Positions 6,479 to 13,820 of a stretch of 14,180 nt of DNA are shown one piece after another; the stretch's first letter is position 1; every line of letters begins with the position of its first letter. The stretch is from Candidatus Bathyarchaeota archaeon (GTDB lineage: Archaea; Thermoproteota; Bathyarchaeia; Bathyarchaeales; UBA233). Location of the stretch: positions 1 to 14,180 of the forward strand of contig QMXC01000007.1 in assembly GCA_003661945.1 (NCBI GenBank), in the 5' to 3' direction. A model generated the notes under the pieces. That model searched no databases. It was not told the DNA's origin and saw only the letters and a program-made list of their open reading frames with translations. Position numbers and translations under genes: made by a program.

Positions 6479-8179
6479 ATGCCGACGATAGAAATCGAAT
6501 ACGAGGACTTCGTTCAGCTTCTCGGCTTGGAACTCGAAAGAAACGTGGAAAAAATAGATGAAGTTCTCTCCTTCGTAAAAGGGGAAGTTAAAAAATTCGA
6601 CGAAAAGGAAGGAGTATTAACCATCGAAATAAAGGACACGAACCGCCCCGACCTCTGGAACGTTGAAGGGCTCGCCCGAGCGCTCCGTGGCTTCCTAGGG
6701 CTGGAAAAAGGGATGAAACCGTATGCCGTTGCGGGAGACTCCGGCGTCAAGGTATACGTGGACACGCGTCTACGCGAAATTCGTCCCTACATCGCGTGCG
6801 CTGTTGTGCGTAACTTGAAATTGAACGACACCCTTATACGCGGGTTGATGCGTCTCCAAGACAAACTTGACCAGACGTACGGTAGAAACCGGCGTAGAAC
6901 ATCCATAGGCTTATACAACTTTGACCTGATTACTCCACCGTTGCGTTATACCGTTTCAAAACCCGATGGAACAAGCTTCGTTCCGCTAGGATTTGAGCAA
7001 AAAATGAGTTTGGGAGAGATTCTTGAACTGCATCCGAAAGGCGTAGAATACGGCGACATTGTTCGCGGCTTTGACGTTTACCCCATACTGTTAGACTCTG
7101 AAAACCGCGTGCTAAGCTTTCCACCGATAATAAACTCAAACGACCTTGGAAAAGTAACTTCGCAGACAAAAAACGTCCTAGTAGAAGTCACCGGAACGGT
7201 TCATGAAACCGTGCTAAACACGCTCAACATGGTCTTGTTCTCGCTTATCGACCGCAAGGGAAAAGCCTACTCGGCAACCATAGAATACGCCTACAGCGGA
7301 AAACCCGTGAAGGTAGTTACTCCGCGGATTGAATCTTGGCGGATGCAGCTGGACATCGAATACGTGAACCGCGTCTTAGGGTTAAGGTTGACTCCTAAAC
7401 GTGTAGCCGAGCTTTTACGCCTCGCCCGTTTCGACGTAGAGAAAACCGGTAGAAGAACCGTTCTTGTGCGTATTCCAGCCTATCGAATCGACGTTATGCA
7501 TCCAATAGACTTAGTGGAGGACGTAGCCATCGCTTACGACTACAACAACATAGAACCCTTATGGCGGAGACTGCCCACGACGGGCGCTACAAAGCCTGAA
7601 ACAGAGGTCTACGACTTCGCGAGGGAAACGATGATCGGGCTTGGCTTCCAAGAAGTCTTCACCTACACGCTCACGAACAAACAAGCGCTCTTCCGAAAAA
7701 TGAATCTTAAACCAGAAAAAATCGTGGAAATCGCAAACCCGAAAGTCCAAACGCTAACATGCCTGAGAAACTGGCTTCTCCCGTCGCTTGTTGAGTTTCT
7801 AAGCAACAACCAGCACGTGGAATATCCGCAGAAAATTTTCGAACTCGGCACGGTGGTAATTCTTGACAATACGTGTGAAACTCGTGCCCGCGAAGAACAA
7901 AAGCTTGCAGCAGCGGTAACCCACGCAAACGCTGGTTTTACAGAAATCAAATCTGCTTTAGACGCGTTTTTCGCCAATCTGAACCTCAAGTGGCAAATAG
8001 AAGAAACGGTTCACCCCTCATTCATAGATGGAAGAGTGGGCAAAGCAAGGATAGATGGAGCCGAAGTTGGGATAGTAGGCGAGCTACATCCGCTGGTTCT
8101 GGAAGCTTGGAGTTTAGAAAAACCCGTGGCTGCGTTCGAGGTGAACATGAGCCGTATATACGCGTTGACAAAGCGCTAG
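6479..8179 (+). CDS. pheT: Phenylalanyl-tRNA synthetase beta subunit
   Basis: The structural partner of PheS; in this family it carries tRNA-binding and editing domains and a dead copy of the catalytic core. The 566 residues show a B1-like N-terminus (1-60, ending TNRPDLWNVEG), the B3/B4 editing region (about 60-270, with GRNRRRTSIGLYNFD at 135-149 and SFPPIINSNDLGKV at 213-226), a B5 helical DNA-binding-like domain (about 280-350, with HPIDLVEDVAIAYDYNNI) and a catalytic-like module (about 375-566, with GELHPLVLEAW). The C-terminal anticodon-binding domain found in bacterial PheT is absent, as expected for Archaea. ATG 6479 is one base past the pheS stop, with AGGGGGAG before it inside pheS. 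It ends 8 bp from the convergent thiolase gene. Confidence 0.96.
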   Translation: MPTIEIEYEDFVQLLGLELERNVEKIDEVLSFVKGEVKKFDEKEGVLTIEIKDTNRPDLWNVEGLARALRGFLGLEKGMKPYAVAGDSGVKVYVDTRLREIRPYIACAVVRNLKLNDTLIRGLMRLQDKLDQTYGRNRRRTSIGLYNFDLITPPLRYTVSKPDGTSFVPLGFEQKMSLGEILELHPKGVEYGDIVRGFDVYPILLDSENRVLSFPPIINSNDLGKVTSQTKNVLVEVTGTVHETVLNTLNMVLFSLIDRKGKAYSATIEYAYSGKPVKVVTPRIESWRMQLDIEYVNRVLGLRLTPKRVAELLRLARFDVEKTGRRTVLVRIPAYRIDVMHPIDLVEDVAIAYDYNNIEPLWRRLPTTGATKPETEVYDFARETMIGLGFQEVFTYTLTNKQALFRKMNLKPEKIVEIANPKVQTLTCLRNWLLPSLVEFLSNNQHVEYPQKIFELGTVVILDNTCETRAREEQKLAAAVTHANAGFTEIKSALDAFFANLNLKWQIEETVHPSFIDGRVGKARIDGAEVGIVGELHPLVLEAWSLEKPVAAFEVNMSRIYALTKR

Positions 8180-8187
8180 AGCAAAAC

Positions 8188-9132
8188 TTATTCGACGTTG
8201 ATTCGGAGTTCTTCAAGAACTTCGCAAACCTTACATATCCTTCCAACGGTTGGTTCACCGCACACTTCGCAAGTTCTCAGCTCTCCCTTTTCCAAGCTTT
8301 CTTCCAAAGCTTCCCGAATCTTCTCAGCTGAACGGAAAACCGTGTATTTTATTCCCGGATGTTTCTCTTCCATGCGGTTTAACATGCTACGTATGTCGTT
8401 TCTCAGCGCTGTTCCAGCGTAGGGACATGGTACGGACTGAAACCTTATTTTTTTGAAGTATGCGTAGAGCGCGGTTTCCCTTTCCAAGACTTCGCATAGC
8501 GGCTTTATTCTCCGCACCAGCCCGCCGTGAACTTCGTCGGTTACCGGTTTTACCCGTGCAATTCGCCAAACATCACCGTGGAAAAGGTTCAGCAGCACTG
8601 TTTGCGCTTCATCATCCAAGGTATGCGCGGTCGCGAGCTTTGTCGCATTTGCCTTTTTCGCCGCGATGTTCATGGCTCTTCTTCTGAGGACACCGCAGTA
8701 GGCGCAAGGAGTTAGTCCCTTTCCGCGTTTACGGGCGATTTCAGCTATTTCGTCCAACGTGTAGCCGTATAGCTCCTTGAACGATAAAACCGTGTATTCT
8801 ATGTCCAGCTCAGCGTAGGCTTGTTCCGCTAGTTTTACTGCTTCGTCTCGATAGCCTTTTATTCCCTCGTCTATGGTGACAGCGCATATTTCCGCCTTCG
8901 GGAACTCCTGCTCTATCTTGTGTAATATGCGCAGCAGCGTTAAACTGTCCTTTCCCCCGGAAACCGCGATCATGGTTTTGTCGTTGAACTCTAACATCTC
9001 GTATTTTGCGATTGTAGCTCTAACCTTTTCCTCTATGGATTCGCAGAAACATTTCTTACAGAGCTTCTCTCCAGAATACTTTCTAAAATATACTGGTGGT
9101 TTTCGCTTGCAGACCGTGCACGTTTCCGTCAT
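8188..9132 (-). CDS. ttuA: TtuA/Ncs6-family tRNA 2-thiolation enzyme
   Basis: An adenylating tRNA sulfur transferase of the TtcA/TtuA/Ncs6 superfamily (314 residues). An N-terminal zinc finger has C5-x2-C8 and C25-x2-C28. The PP-loop SGGKDS lies at 58-63. The cysteines C143-x2-C146 (PCAYCG) and C236 (VPCPYAG) match the set that holds a [4Fe-4S] cluster in characterised TtuA proteins, and a C-terminal zinc finger has C288/C291 and C300/C303. The family activates a uridine or methyluridine with ATP and inserts sulfur from a ubiquitin-like carrier. Whether the target is position 54 (TtuA, heat-stabilising s2T) or wobble U34 (Ncs6) cannot be decided here; the symbol is a best guess. ATG 9132 is preceded by AAGAAGAAGGCAAGG. 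The gene is divergent from cutA. Confidence 0.88.
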   Translation of the reverse strand: MTETCTVCKRKPPVYFRKYSGEKLCKKCFCESIEEKVRATIAKYEMLEFNDKTMIAVSGGKDSLTLLRILHKIEQEFPKAEICAVTIDEGIKGYRDEAVKLAEQAYAELDIEYTVLSFKELYGYTLDEIAEIARKRGKGLTPCAYCGVLRRRAMNIAAKKANATKLATAHTLDDEAQTVLLNLFHGDVWRIARVKPVTDEVHGGLVRRIKPLCEVLERETALYAYFKKIRFQSVPCPYAGTALRNDIRSMLNRMEEKHPGIKYTVFRSAEKIREALEESLEKGELRTCEVCGEPTVGRICKVCEVLEELRINVE

Positions 9133-9203
9133 GAGCCTTGCCTTCTTCTTACGCGTTTCCGCGGTTATCCTAAATAGTTGTTTCTAGTATAGTTTTTGTG
9201 CGC

Positions 9204-9208
9204 GGAGG
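9204..9208 (+). promoter_or_regulatory. Ribosome binding site that fixes the cutA GTG start
   Basis: GGAGG ends 8 bases before GTG 9217. The longer frame from TTG 9196 would place this site inside the coding sequence and add seven residues not expected in CutA1, so 9217 is preferred. Confidence 0.7.
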
Positions 9209-9216
9209 CTCTAATC

Positions 9217-9540
9217 GTGGGTTTCATAGTCGTTTTAACTACTGCGGCTACCAGAGAAGAGGCAGAGATGATAGCGCGTTCTCTGCTCGAGGCGAGGTTA
9301 GTCGCGTGTGTAAACATCGTGGATTCGGTTTCCTCGTTTTTCTGGTGGCAAGGAAGAATAGACTCGGCTAGGGAAGTTCTTCTTTTGATGAAGACTCATG
9401 AAAGTCTTTTTTCGAAGCTTGAGGAAAAGCTGAGAAGCATTCACAGCTACCAAGTGCCCGAAATAATAGGTTTACCCATATCAGCGGTTTCTAAACCTTA
9501 TCTTGAATGGCTCATGGAAACGTTTCGACCAGGCGAGTGA
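9217..9540 (+). CDS. cutA: CutA1 family protein (divalent cation tolerance)
   Basis: A small trimeric ferredoxin-like protein, 107 residues from GTG 9217, the normal length for the family. Signatures are VVLTTAATREEAEMIARSLL near the N-terminus, LVACVNIVDSVSSFFWWQGRID (about 28-49, with the typical Cys-Val-Asn and W-W-x-G), LLLMKTHESLF, HSYQVPEIIGLPI and the ending YLEWL. CutA1 was linked to copper tolerance in bacteria, but its biochemical role is unsettled and it is widespread as a housekeeping protein. The nucleotidyltransferase-like gene starts only 4 bp past its stop, so the two are very likely one operon. A TATA-like CTAAATAG near 9169-9176 is the best promoter candidate in the 84-bp gap to the divergent thiolase gene. 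Confidence 0.93.
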   Translation: MGFIVVLTTAATREEAEMIARSLLEARLVACVNIVDSVSSFFWWQGRIDSAREVLLLMKTHESLFSKLEEKLRSIHSYQVPEIIGLPISAVSKPYLEWLMETFRPGE

Positions 9541-9544
9541 TTTC

Positions 9545-10258
9545 GTGGCGAAAAAACCCGTTAGACGCTTGGACCGCATCGAAGTTTTCTACGACAGTAA
9601 ACGGTGGCGACTGCTTCGAAACTACCGCTCCAAAGCGGTTAAAATCATGCAGGCACTAGCCAAGTTTCAGCTGTCCCCGATTGTTCACGGAAGCATCGCC
9701 CGCGGAGACGTAACCGAGAAAAGCGATATCGACATATTCATCCCCGAAGTCGGCTCATCTTTCACCGTGGAAAACGCGCTGGAACGGTCACGGATACGCG
9801 TGGTTCGCCGAATAATCGTGCAGGCAACACCTTCCTATGCTGCTAAGGCTTATCTGGAGATTGACGAGCAAACCTCAGTTTCGTTTCCTTTGATGAAAAT
9901 GCGAACGGTCGAAAGGGAGTTCTACAGGTTCGGCGGTGAAGCCACATTACACATGTTAAGGGCGGGTGTACGGGTGAAGGGTGTGGACAAGCGGCTAATG
10001 CTGATAGAACCCACCAGCCGGGGACACGTGGAAAGCAGCATTATTGGACGTGAAACAGAAACCGCGCGGCTGTTAGGCATTTCGGTCGAAACGGTTTTAG
10101 ACCGCGTGCATGCCCTTCTGCGGCGCGATCAAGTTGGGCGAACCGGCGTCTTCGTGGAGAAAGAACTAGTCGACGACGAAACGTTTGAGCTGGCTTTGAA
10201 GAGGCTTGCAGATGAGAACCCTGCTGTTCGCAGACGGTTGAGGCTTTTCGAAAAATAG
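9545..10258 (+). CDS. Predicted archaeal nucleotidyltransferase (pol beta-like fold)
   Basis: A 237-residue protein with the minimal nucleotidyltransferase signature: HGSIARGD (48-55) followed by SDIDIF (60-65). G49-S50 form the helix-turn motif, and D61 and D63 are the first two metal ligands; E105 or D107 (YLEID) may be the third acid. It resembles the archaeal predicted nucleotidyltransferases of COG1665, and the C-terminal half (about 155-237) is a helical, basic region (RGHVESSIIGRE, LDRVHALLRRDQVGRTGVF) that could hold a nucleic acid. Target unknown; toxin-antitoxin nucleotidyltransferases of this fold are much shorter and have a partner, which is not seen here. I chose GTG 9545, 4 bp after the cutA stop, over ATG 9503, which overlaps cutA by 38 bp and adds residues unlike the rest. 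Confidence 0.82.
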   Translation: MAKKPVRRLDRIEVFYDSKRWRLLRNYRSKAVKIMQALAKFQLSPIVHGSIARGDVTEKSDIDIFIPEVGSSFTVENALERSRIRVVRRIIVQATPSYAAKAYLEIDEQTSVSFPLMKMRTVEREFYRFGGEATLHMLRAGVRVKGVDKRLMLIEPTSRGHVESSIIGRETETARLLGISVETVLDRVHALLRRDQVGRTGVFVEKELVDDETFELALKRLADENPAVRRRLRLFEK

Positions 10259-10262
10259 CCTT

Positions 10263-11345
10263 TTATTCTATGGGAAACCGCAGCAACGCGGCTATCCCCC
10301 CTAGGCTTAACAGCTTTTTTCCCGCCTCGTGTTCCGTGCTTACCATCACGACTTTTCCGCCTTTCATCTCGGTTTTCCGAGTTATCTCCTCAATCTGAAG
10401 CCTTTCATCATCCGCGGCTTCCCGAAGCATAGTATCCGCCAAAACAAGCTTTTCCACAGCCCCGAGTTCAACGGCTTTTTTCACCTCTTCCAAGCCGTAT
10501 GTTACGTTTCTTTCTCCTTTTCCTAAAGCTTCAAGCAGTTCCTCAACCGCTGCTGCTTCTTGAACTACGCGCATGTGCTTCAACGTCTTAGAGAAGATTC
10601 CCGACCTTAATGCCTCATATATTCCCGCGGCGCCGCTGCTGTTCACGCTTTTGACGTCAGCAACTGCCTGAGCTATTTCTGGCGACGCGTTTTTTACGAA
10701 TTCCGCGAATTCGTTTTTCATGAAGCCCACGCCGATAATAGTTATCGGAGGCTTCTCCGCGGCGTTCCATACGTCTTTCAGCGCCTTCAACACTTCCTTA
10801 AAGTATTCCTTCACCGCTTTGCTTCTTTTTTCGGATTCCATTTTTCTCGGAAGTTTGACGCGTTTGTTAACCTTTATTTCTATTCCGAACTGGCGGAACG
10901 TGGCTATGCAGTATTCTTCGTCGTCGAGGGAAACCACTATTATAGGCTTAGAAGCCGCTTCGCTTGCTCTCCGCAGCCTTTCCAGATGATGTTCCTTCCA
11001 TTCTTCTTTAACTATCGTTAATGGCTTGTTCACCGGTATGTTTAAAGTATGATGCGTGCCTTTTCCCGCTATGTCTTCCGGCGCTTGGCATATGGCTCCG
11101 TGAACGCGAAGCCTGTTTAATGTTCTGTCCCAAACAACCTTCTCGACTTTAACGCCTAGGAAAACTGATACCCTTTCTCCCCGTTTTGGGCGTCCGTATT
11201 CCTCGTCGGGTTTTATCTGCCTCGTGGTTCGCGCGTATACTTCGTCGCCTTTGTATATGATGTTGTATAGGTGCCACAAGTCGTCGAGGTTTTCCGGAAT
11301 GAGCTTCACGATGCCCTTCTTCAAGTTTTTATCGATTATCTTCAA
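10263..11345 (-). CDS. pelA: Pelota (aPelota/Dom34), ribosome rescue factor
   Basis: Pelota binds the empty A site of stalled ribosomes and, with an aEF1A-type GTPase and ABCE1, splits them for no-go and non-stop rescue. The 360 residues match the family length and three domains: an Sm-like N-terminal domain (1-130, beginning MKIIDKNLKKG and ending near NKPLTIVKEEW), a middle eRF1-2 domain (about 134-260, with IIVVSLDDEEYCIA and ITIIGVGFMKNEF) and a C-terminal eRF1-3 domain (about 263-357, with VTYGLEEVKKAVELGAVEKLVLAD). There is no GGQ motif, which separates it from peptide-release factor aRF1. The start is TTG, 10 bases after GAGG (complement of 11356-11359); no ATG is available. It is divergent from polB across 107 bp. 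Confidence 0.95.
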   Translation of the reverse strand: MKIIDKNLKKGIVKLIPENLDDLWHLYNIIYKGDEVYARTTRQIKPDEEYGRPKRGERVSVFLGVKVEKVVWDRTLNRLRVHGAICQAPEDIAGKGTHHTLNIPVNKPLTIVKEEWKEHHLERLRRASEAASKPIIVVSLDDEEYCIATFRQFGIEIKVNKRVKLPRKMESEKRSKAVKEYFKEVLKALKDVWNAAEKPPITIIGVGFMKNEFAEFVKNASPEIAQAVADVKSVNSSGAAGIYEALRSGIFSKTLKHMRVVQEAAAVEELLEALGKGERNVTYGLEEVKKAVELGAVEKLVLADTMLREAADDERLQIEEITRKTEMKGGKVVMVSTEHEAGKKLLSLGGIAALLRFPIE

Positions 11346-11395
11346 AACACGTTTTCCTCGTTTTCACAGTTTTCCAAATAGCACTACTATGTTCT

Positions 11396-11404
11396 CATTA
11401 AAAA
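11396..11404. promoter_or_regulatory. Shared TATA-like element between pelA and polB
   Basis: CATTAAAAA sits 49 bases before the polB TTG and 51 bases from the pelA TTG in the opposite sense (TTTTTAATG). Initiation about 25 bases on in either direction gives leaders of 25-30 bases that include each gene's GAGG site. A second TTAAAAA at 11408-11414 is an alternative for polB. Inferred from spacing; two separate promoters are equally possible. Confidence 0.35.
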
Positions 11405-11452
11405 GCGTTAAAAACCGCCATACGTACTTTTCATTTCGAGGTTAAGGCTACA

Positions 11453-13816
11453 TTGAAGGTTTCCTTCTGGCTCTTAGACATAAACTACGAGGTTCGAAAC
11501 GGAAAGCCGGAGATATGGCTCTGGGGCATAAGCAAAAACGGCGAACGAGTCCTTATAATAGACCAAAGCTTCACGCCGTATTTCTACGCCGTTCCAAAAG
11601 AAGGTGTTTCGCCGGAAACTGTAGTGGAACAAATCCGCAGTTTTTCTTGGGTGTCCCAAGCTCGAACAGTTAAACGAAGATACTTCGGCAAAAAAGTGGC
11701 AGCCGTCCAAATTTTCTGCAGAAACCCTGAGAAAATTCCAAAATACGCGAAGGCTGTTCAGAAGCTCGATGGAGTTAAAGAATGCTTTGAAGACGACATT
11801 CGATATTCCATGCGATACCTCATTGACAACGATGTGGTTCCATGCGGATGGCACGAAATCGAAGTTGAAGAACCACGTGAAAAACTCGACGTGAAAGTAG
11901 ATCATGTCTACGTTGCAAAGGCTTCTCCAAAACATGTAGAATCAACGCTTACGCCGGAGCTGAAAATTCTAGGGTTCTCCATTATCTGTTACAGTTCAAA
12001 AGGTATGCCTAAACCGGAAAAGAACCCCGTCGTAATCATTTCCGTAGCAACCAATGATGGAAGAGAAAGACAATTCGTAGCTGAGAGCAACGACGACAAA
12101 CCCGTGCTTGAAGCTTTCATGCGGTATGTGCACGACTTCGACCCAGACATCATCGTAGGCTACGGCAGCAACCGTCAAGACCTGCCCTACTTAACGAAGC
12201 GATGTCAAGTGCACGGGATTCGTTTGCGTTTAGATAGAATAGGCGGTGAACCCCACACAAGTGTTTATGGACACGTTTCAATAACTGGAAGGGCGAACAT
12301 AGACCTCTACGACTTCGCAGATGAATTTGCAGAGGTAAAAGTGAAAAACTTGGAGAACTTGGCTGACTATCTCGGGGTAATGAAACGTTCCGAACGCACC
12401 ATAATCGAGGACGTGGACTACGCTGAGCATTGGGAGTCTCCGGAAAAGCGGAAACTGCTGCTCAAGTTTTCAGCTGAAAACACGCGGTGTATAATGGGTA
12501 TAGCCAGCAGAATCCTCGACTTCGCCACGCAGCTTTCAAGCCTTGTGGGATTGCCCCTAGACCACGTGGGCACAGCAGCCGTAGGCTTCCGTGTTGAATG
12601 GTTTATAATAAAACATGTGCATAAAATCGGCGAGCTCGTGCCTAAAAGAAGGGAACGCCCCTACACGCCTTACGCCGGCGCAATAGTGCTTCCGCCTAAA
12701 CCGGGAATTCACGAGAACATAGCAGTTCTAGACTTCAAGTCAATGTACCCAAACATAATGGTCGCCTACAACATCTCCCCGGACACTTATATTCCACCCG
12801 GCGAGCCGCCGCCTCCGAGCGGCTTTTTCGAAGCCCCGGAGGTTGGGCACAGATTTCGAAAAGAGCCTCCGGGCTTCTACAAAGAAATATTAACTTACCT
12901 AATAAGCGTGAGAGACAAGATTCGTTCTCAGCTGAAAAGCTTGTCGCCTAAAAGCGTTGAATACCGCGTGTTGGACGCTAGGCAGAAGGCAGTAAAAGTC
13001 GTTACTAACGCTTCTTACGGCTACGCTGGCTGGATAGGCGCCCGATGGTATATTAAACCTGTGGCAGAAGCAGCGACGGCTTGGGGGCGAAGCATAATCT
13101 CTAACGCCGTGAAGATTGCTGAGAAACTCGGCTTAACCGTAATCTACGGCGACACAGACAGCCTCTTCGTAAAACACGAGCCTGAAAAAATCGAGAAGCT
13201 ATCAAAAGAGATAGGTGAAAAAATAGGGCTAGAAATAAAACCCGACAAAATCTACACGCGGGTGCTTTTCACCGAAGCGAAAAAACGCTATTGCGGACTT
13301 CTACCAAATGGACAACTAGACGTAGTAGGCTTAGAAGTCGTCCGTGGAGACTGGGCAACAGTTGCCAAAAAAGTTCAAGAAAAAATTCTCGAAATAGTTC
13401 TCAAAGAAAAATCTCCTAGAAAAGCCGTAGAATACGTGCATCGCGTCATCGGAGAAATCCGTGAAAAAAAGACGCCTTTCCGCGAACTTGTTATATGGAA
13501 AAGCCTAACCCGCCCCTTGGATGAGTACGCTGTAAGAGCAGCGCACGTGGAAGCCGCTAAACTTCTGCTCAAGGAAGGATGGGAAATTTCCACCGGCGAC
13601 AAAATAGGCTACGTTATAGTTGCCGGTGAGGGAAAACTCTACGAGAGGGCTAAACCCTACGTTCTCGCAAACTACGACGAGGTGGACACGGAATACTACG
13701 TTCAAAAACAGATACTGCCCGCCGCATCCAGAATCCTCCAGATGTTCAATGTTAAAAAAGAAGAACTGCTGCCGCCGAAAACCGCTGAAAAAACGAAGCT
13801 AACAGAGTTTTTCTAG
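11453..13816 (+). CDS. polB: Family B DNA polymerase with degenerate proofreading site
   Basis: A 787-residue archaeal family B DNA polymerase. The N-terminal domain (1-130) resembles the template-reading domain of archaeal enzymes. The polymerase core looks active: motif A DFKSMYPNI (427-435), YAGA (407-410), motif B K515-VVTNASYG, and motif C YGDTDS (565-570). The C-terminus ends KTKLTEFF (780-787), a PCNA-interacting PIP box with lysine instead of the leading glutamine. The exonuclease domain (about 150-350) is present but damaged. ExoI, normally F-D-I-E-T, reads F175-S-I-I-C179, losing both acids. ExoII keeps only D243 (NRQDLPYL). ExoIII, normally Y-x3-D, reads F339-SAE-N343. Proofreading should therefore be absent. 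Such an enzyme could be an accessory or translesion polymerase beside PolD, which is inference. The start is TTG 11453, with GAGGT 10 bases upstream (11438-11442); no ATG is near. It ends 4 bp from dnaG. Confidence 0.95.
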   Translation: MKVSFWLLDINYEVRNGKPEIWLWGISKNGERVLIIDQSFTPYFYAVPKEGVSPETVVEQIRSFSWVSQARTVKRRYFGKKVAAVQIFCRNPEKIPKYAKAVQKLDGVKECFEDDIRYSMRYLIDNDVVPCGWHEIEVEEPREKLDVKVDHVYVAKASPKHVESTLTPELKILGFSIICYSSKGMPKPEKNPVVIISVATNDGRERQFVAESNDDKPVLEAFMRYVHDFDPDIIVGYGSNRQDLPYLTKRCQVHGIRLRLDRIGGEPHTSVYGHVSITGRANIDLYDFADEFAEVKVKNLENLADYLGVMKRSERTIIEDVDYAEHWESPEKRKLLLKFSAENTRCIMGIASRILDFATQLSSLVGLPLDHVGTAAVGFRVEWFIIKHVHKIGELVPKRRERPYTPYAGAIVLPPKPGIHENIAVLDFKSMYPNIMVAYNISPDTYIPPGEPPPPSGFFEAPEVGHRFRKEPPGFYKEILTYLISVRDKIRSQLKSLSPKSVEYRVLDARQKAVKVVTNASYGYAGWIGARWYIKPVAEAATAWGRSIISNAVKIAEKLGLTVIYGDTDSLFVKHEPEKIEKLSKEIGEKIGLEIKPDKIYTRVLFTEAKKRYCGLLPNGQLDVVGLEVVRGDWATVAKKVQEKILEIVLKEKSPRKAVEYVHRVIGEIREKKTPFRELVIWKSLTRPLDEYAVRAAHVEAAKLLLKEGWEISTGDKIGYVIVAGEGKLYERAKPYVLANYDEVDTEYYVQKQILPAASRILQMFNVKKEELLPPKTAEKTKLTEFF
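13788..13793 (-). terminator. T6 run past the dnaG stop, possible terminator
   Basis: On the minus strand TTTTTT lies 28-33 bases past the dnaG stop, inside the C-terminal codons of polB, just before those for the PIP box. A U-rich run at this distance is a plausible archaeal termination site. Composition only. Confidence 0.3.
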
Positions 13817-13820
13817 CAGC

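Noticed and set aside
7663..8331. Several open frames on both strands around the pheT-thiolase junction
   Set aside because: They overlap the well-supported pheT and thiolase genes and encode no recognisable domain.
9503..9544. ATG 9503 as the start of the nucleotidyltransferase gene
   Set aside because: It would overlap cutA by 38 bp; GTG 9545 lies directly after the cutA stop and gives a family-like N-terminus.
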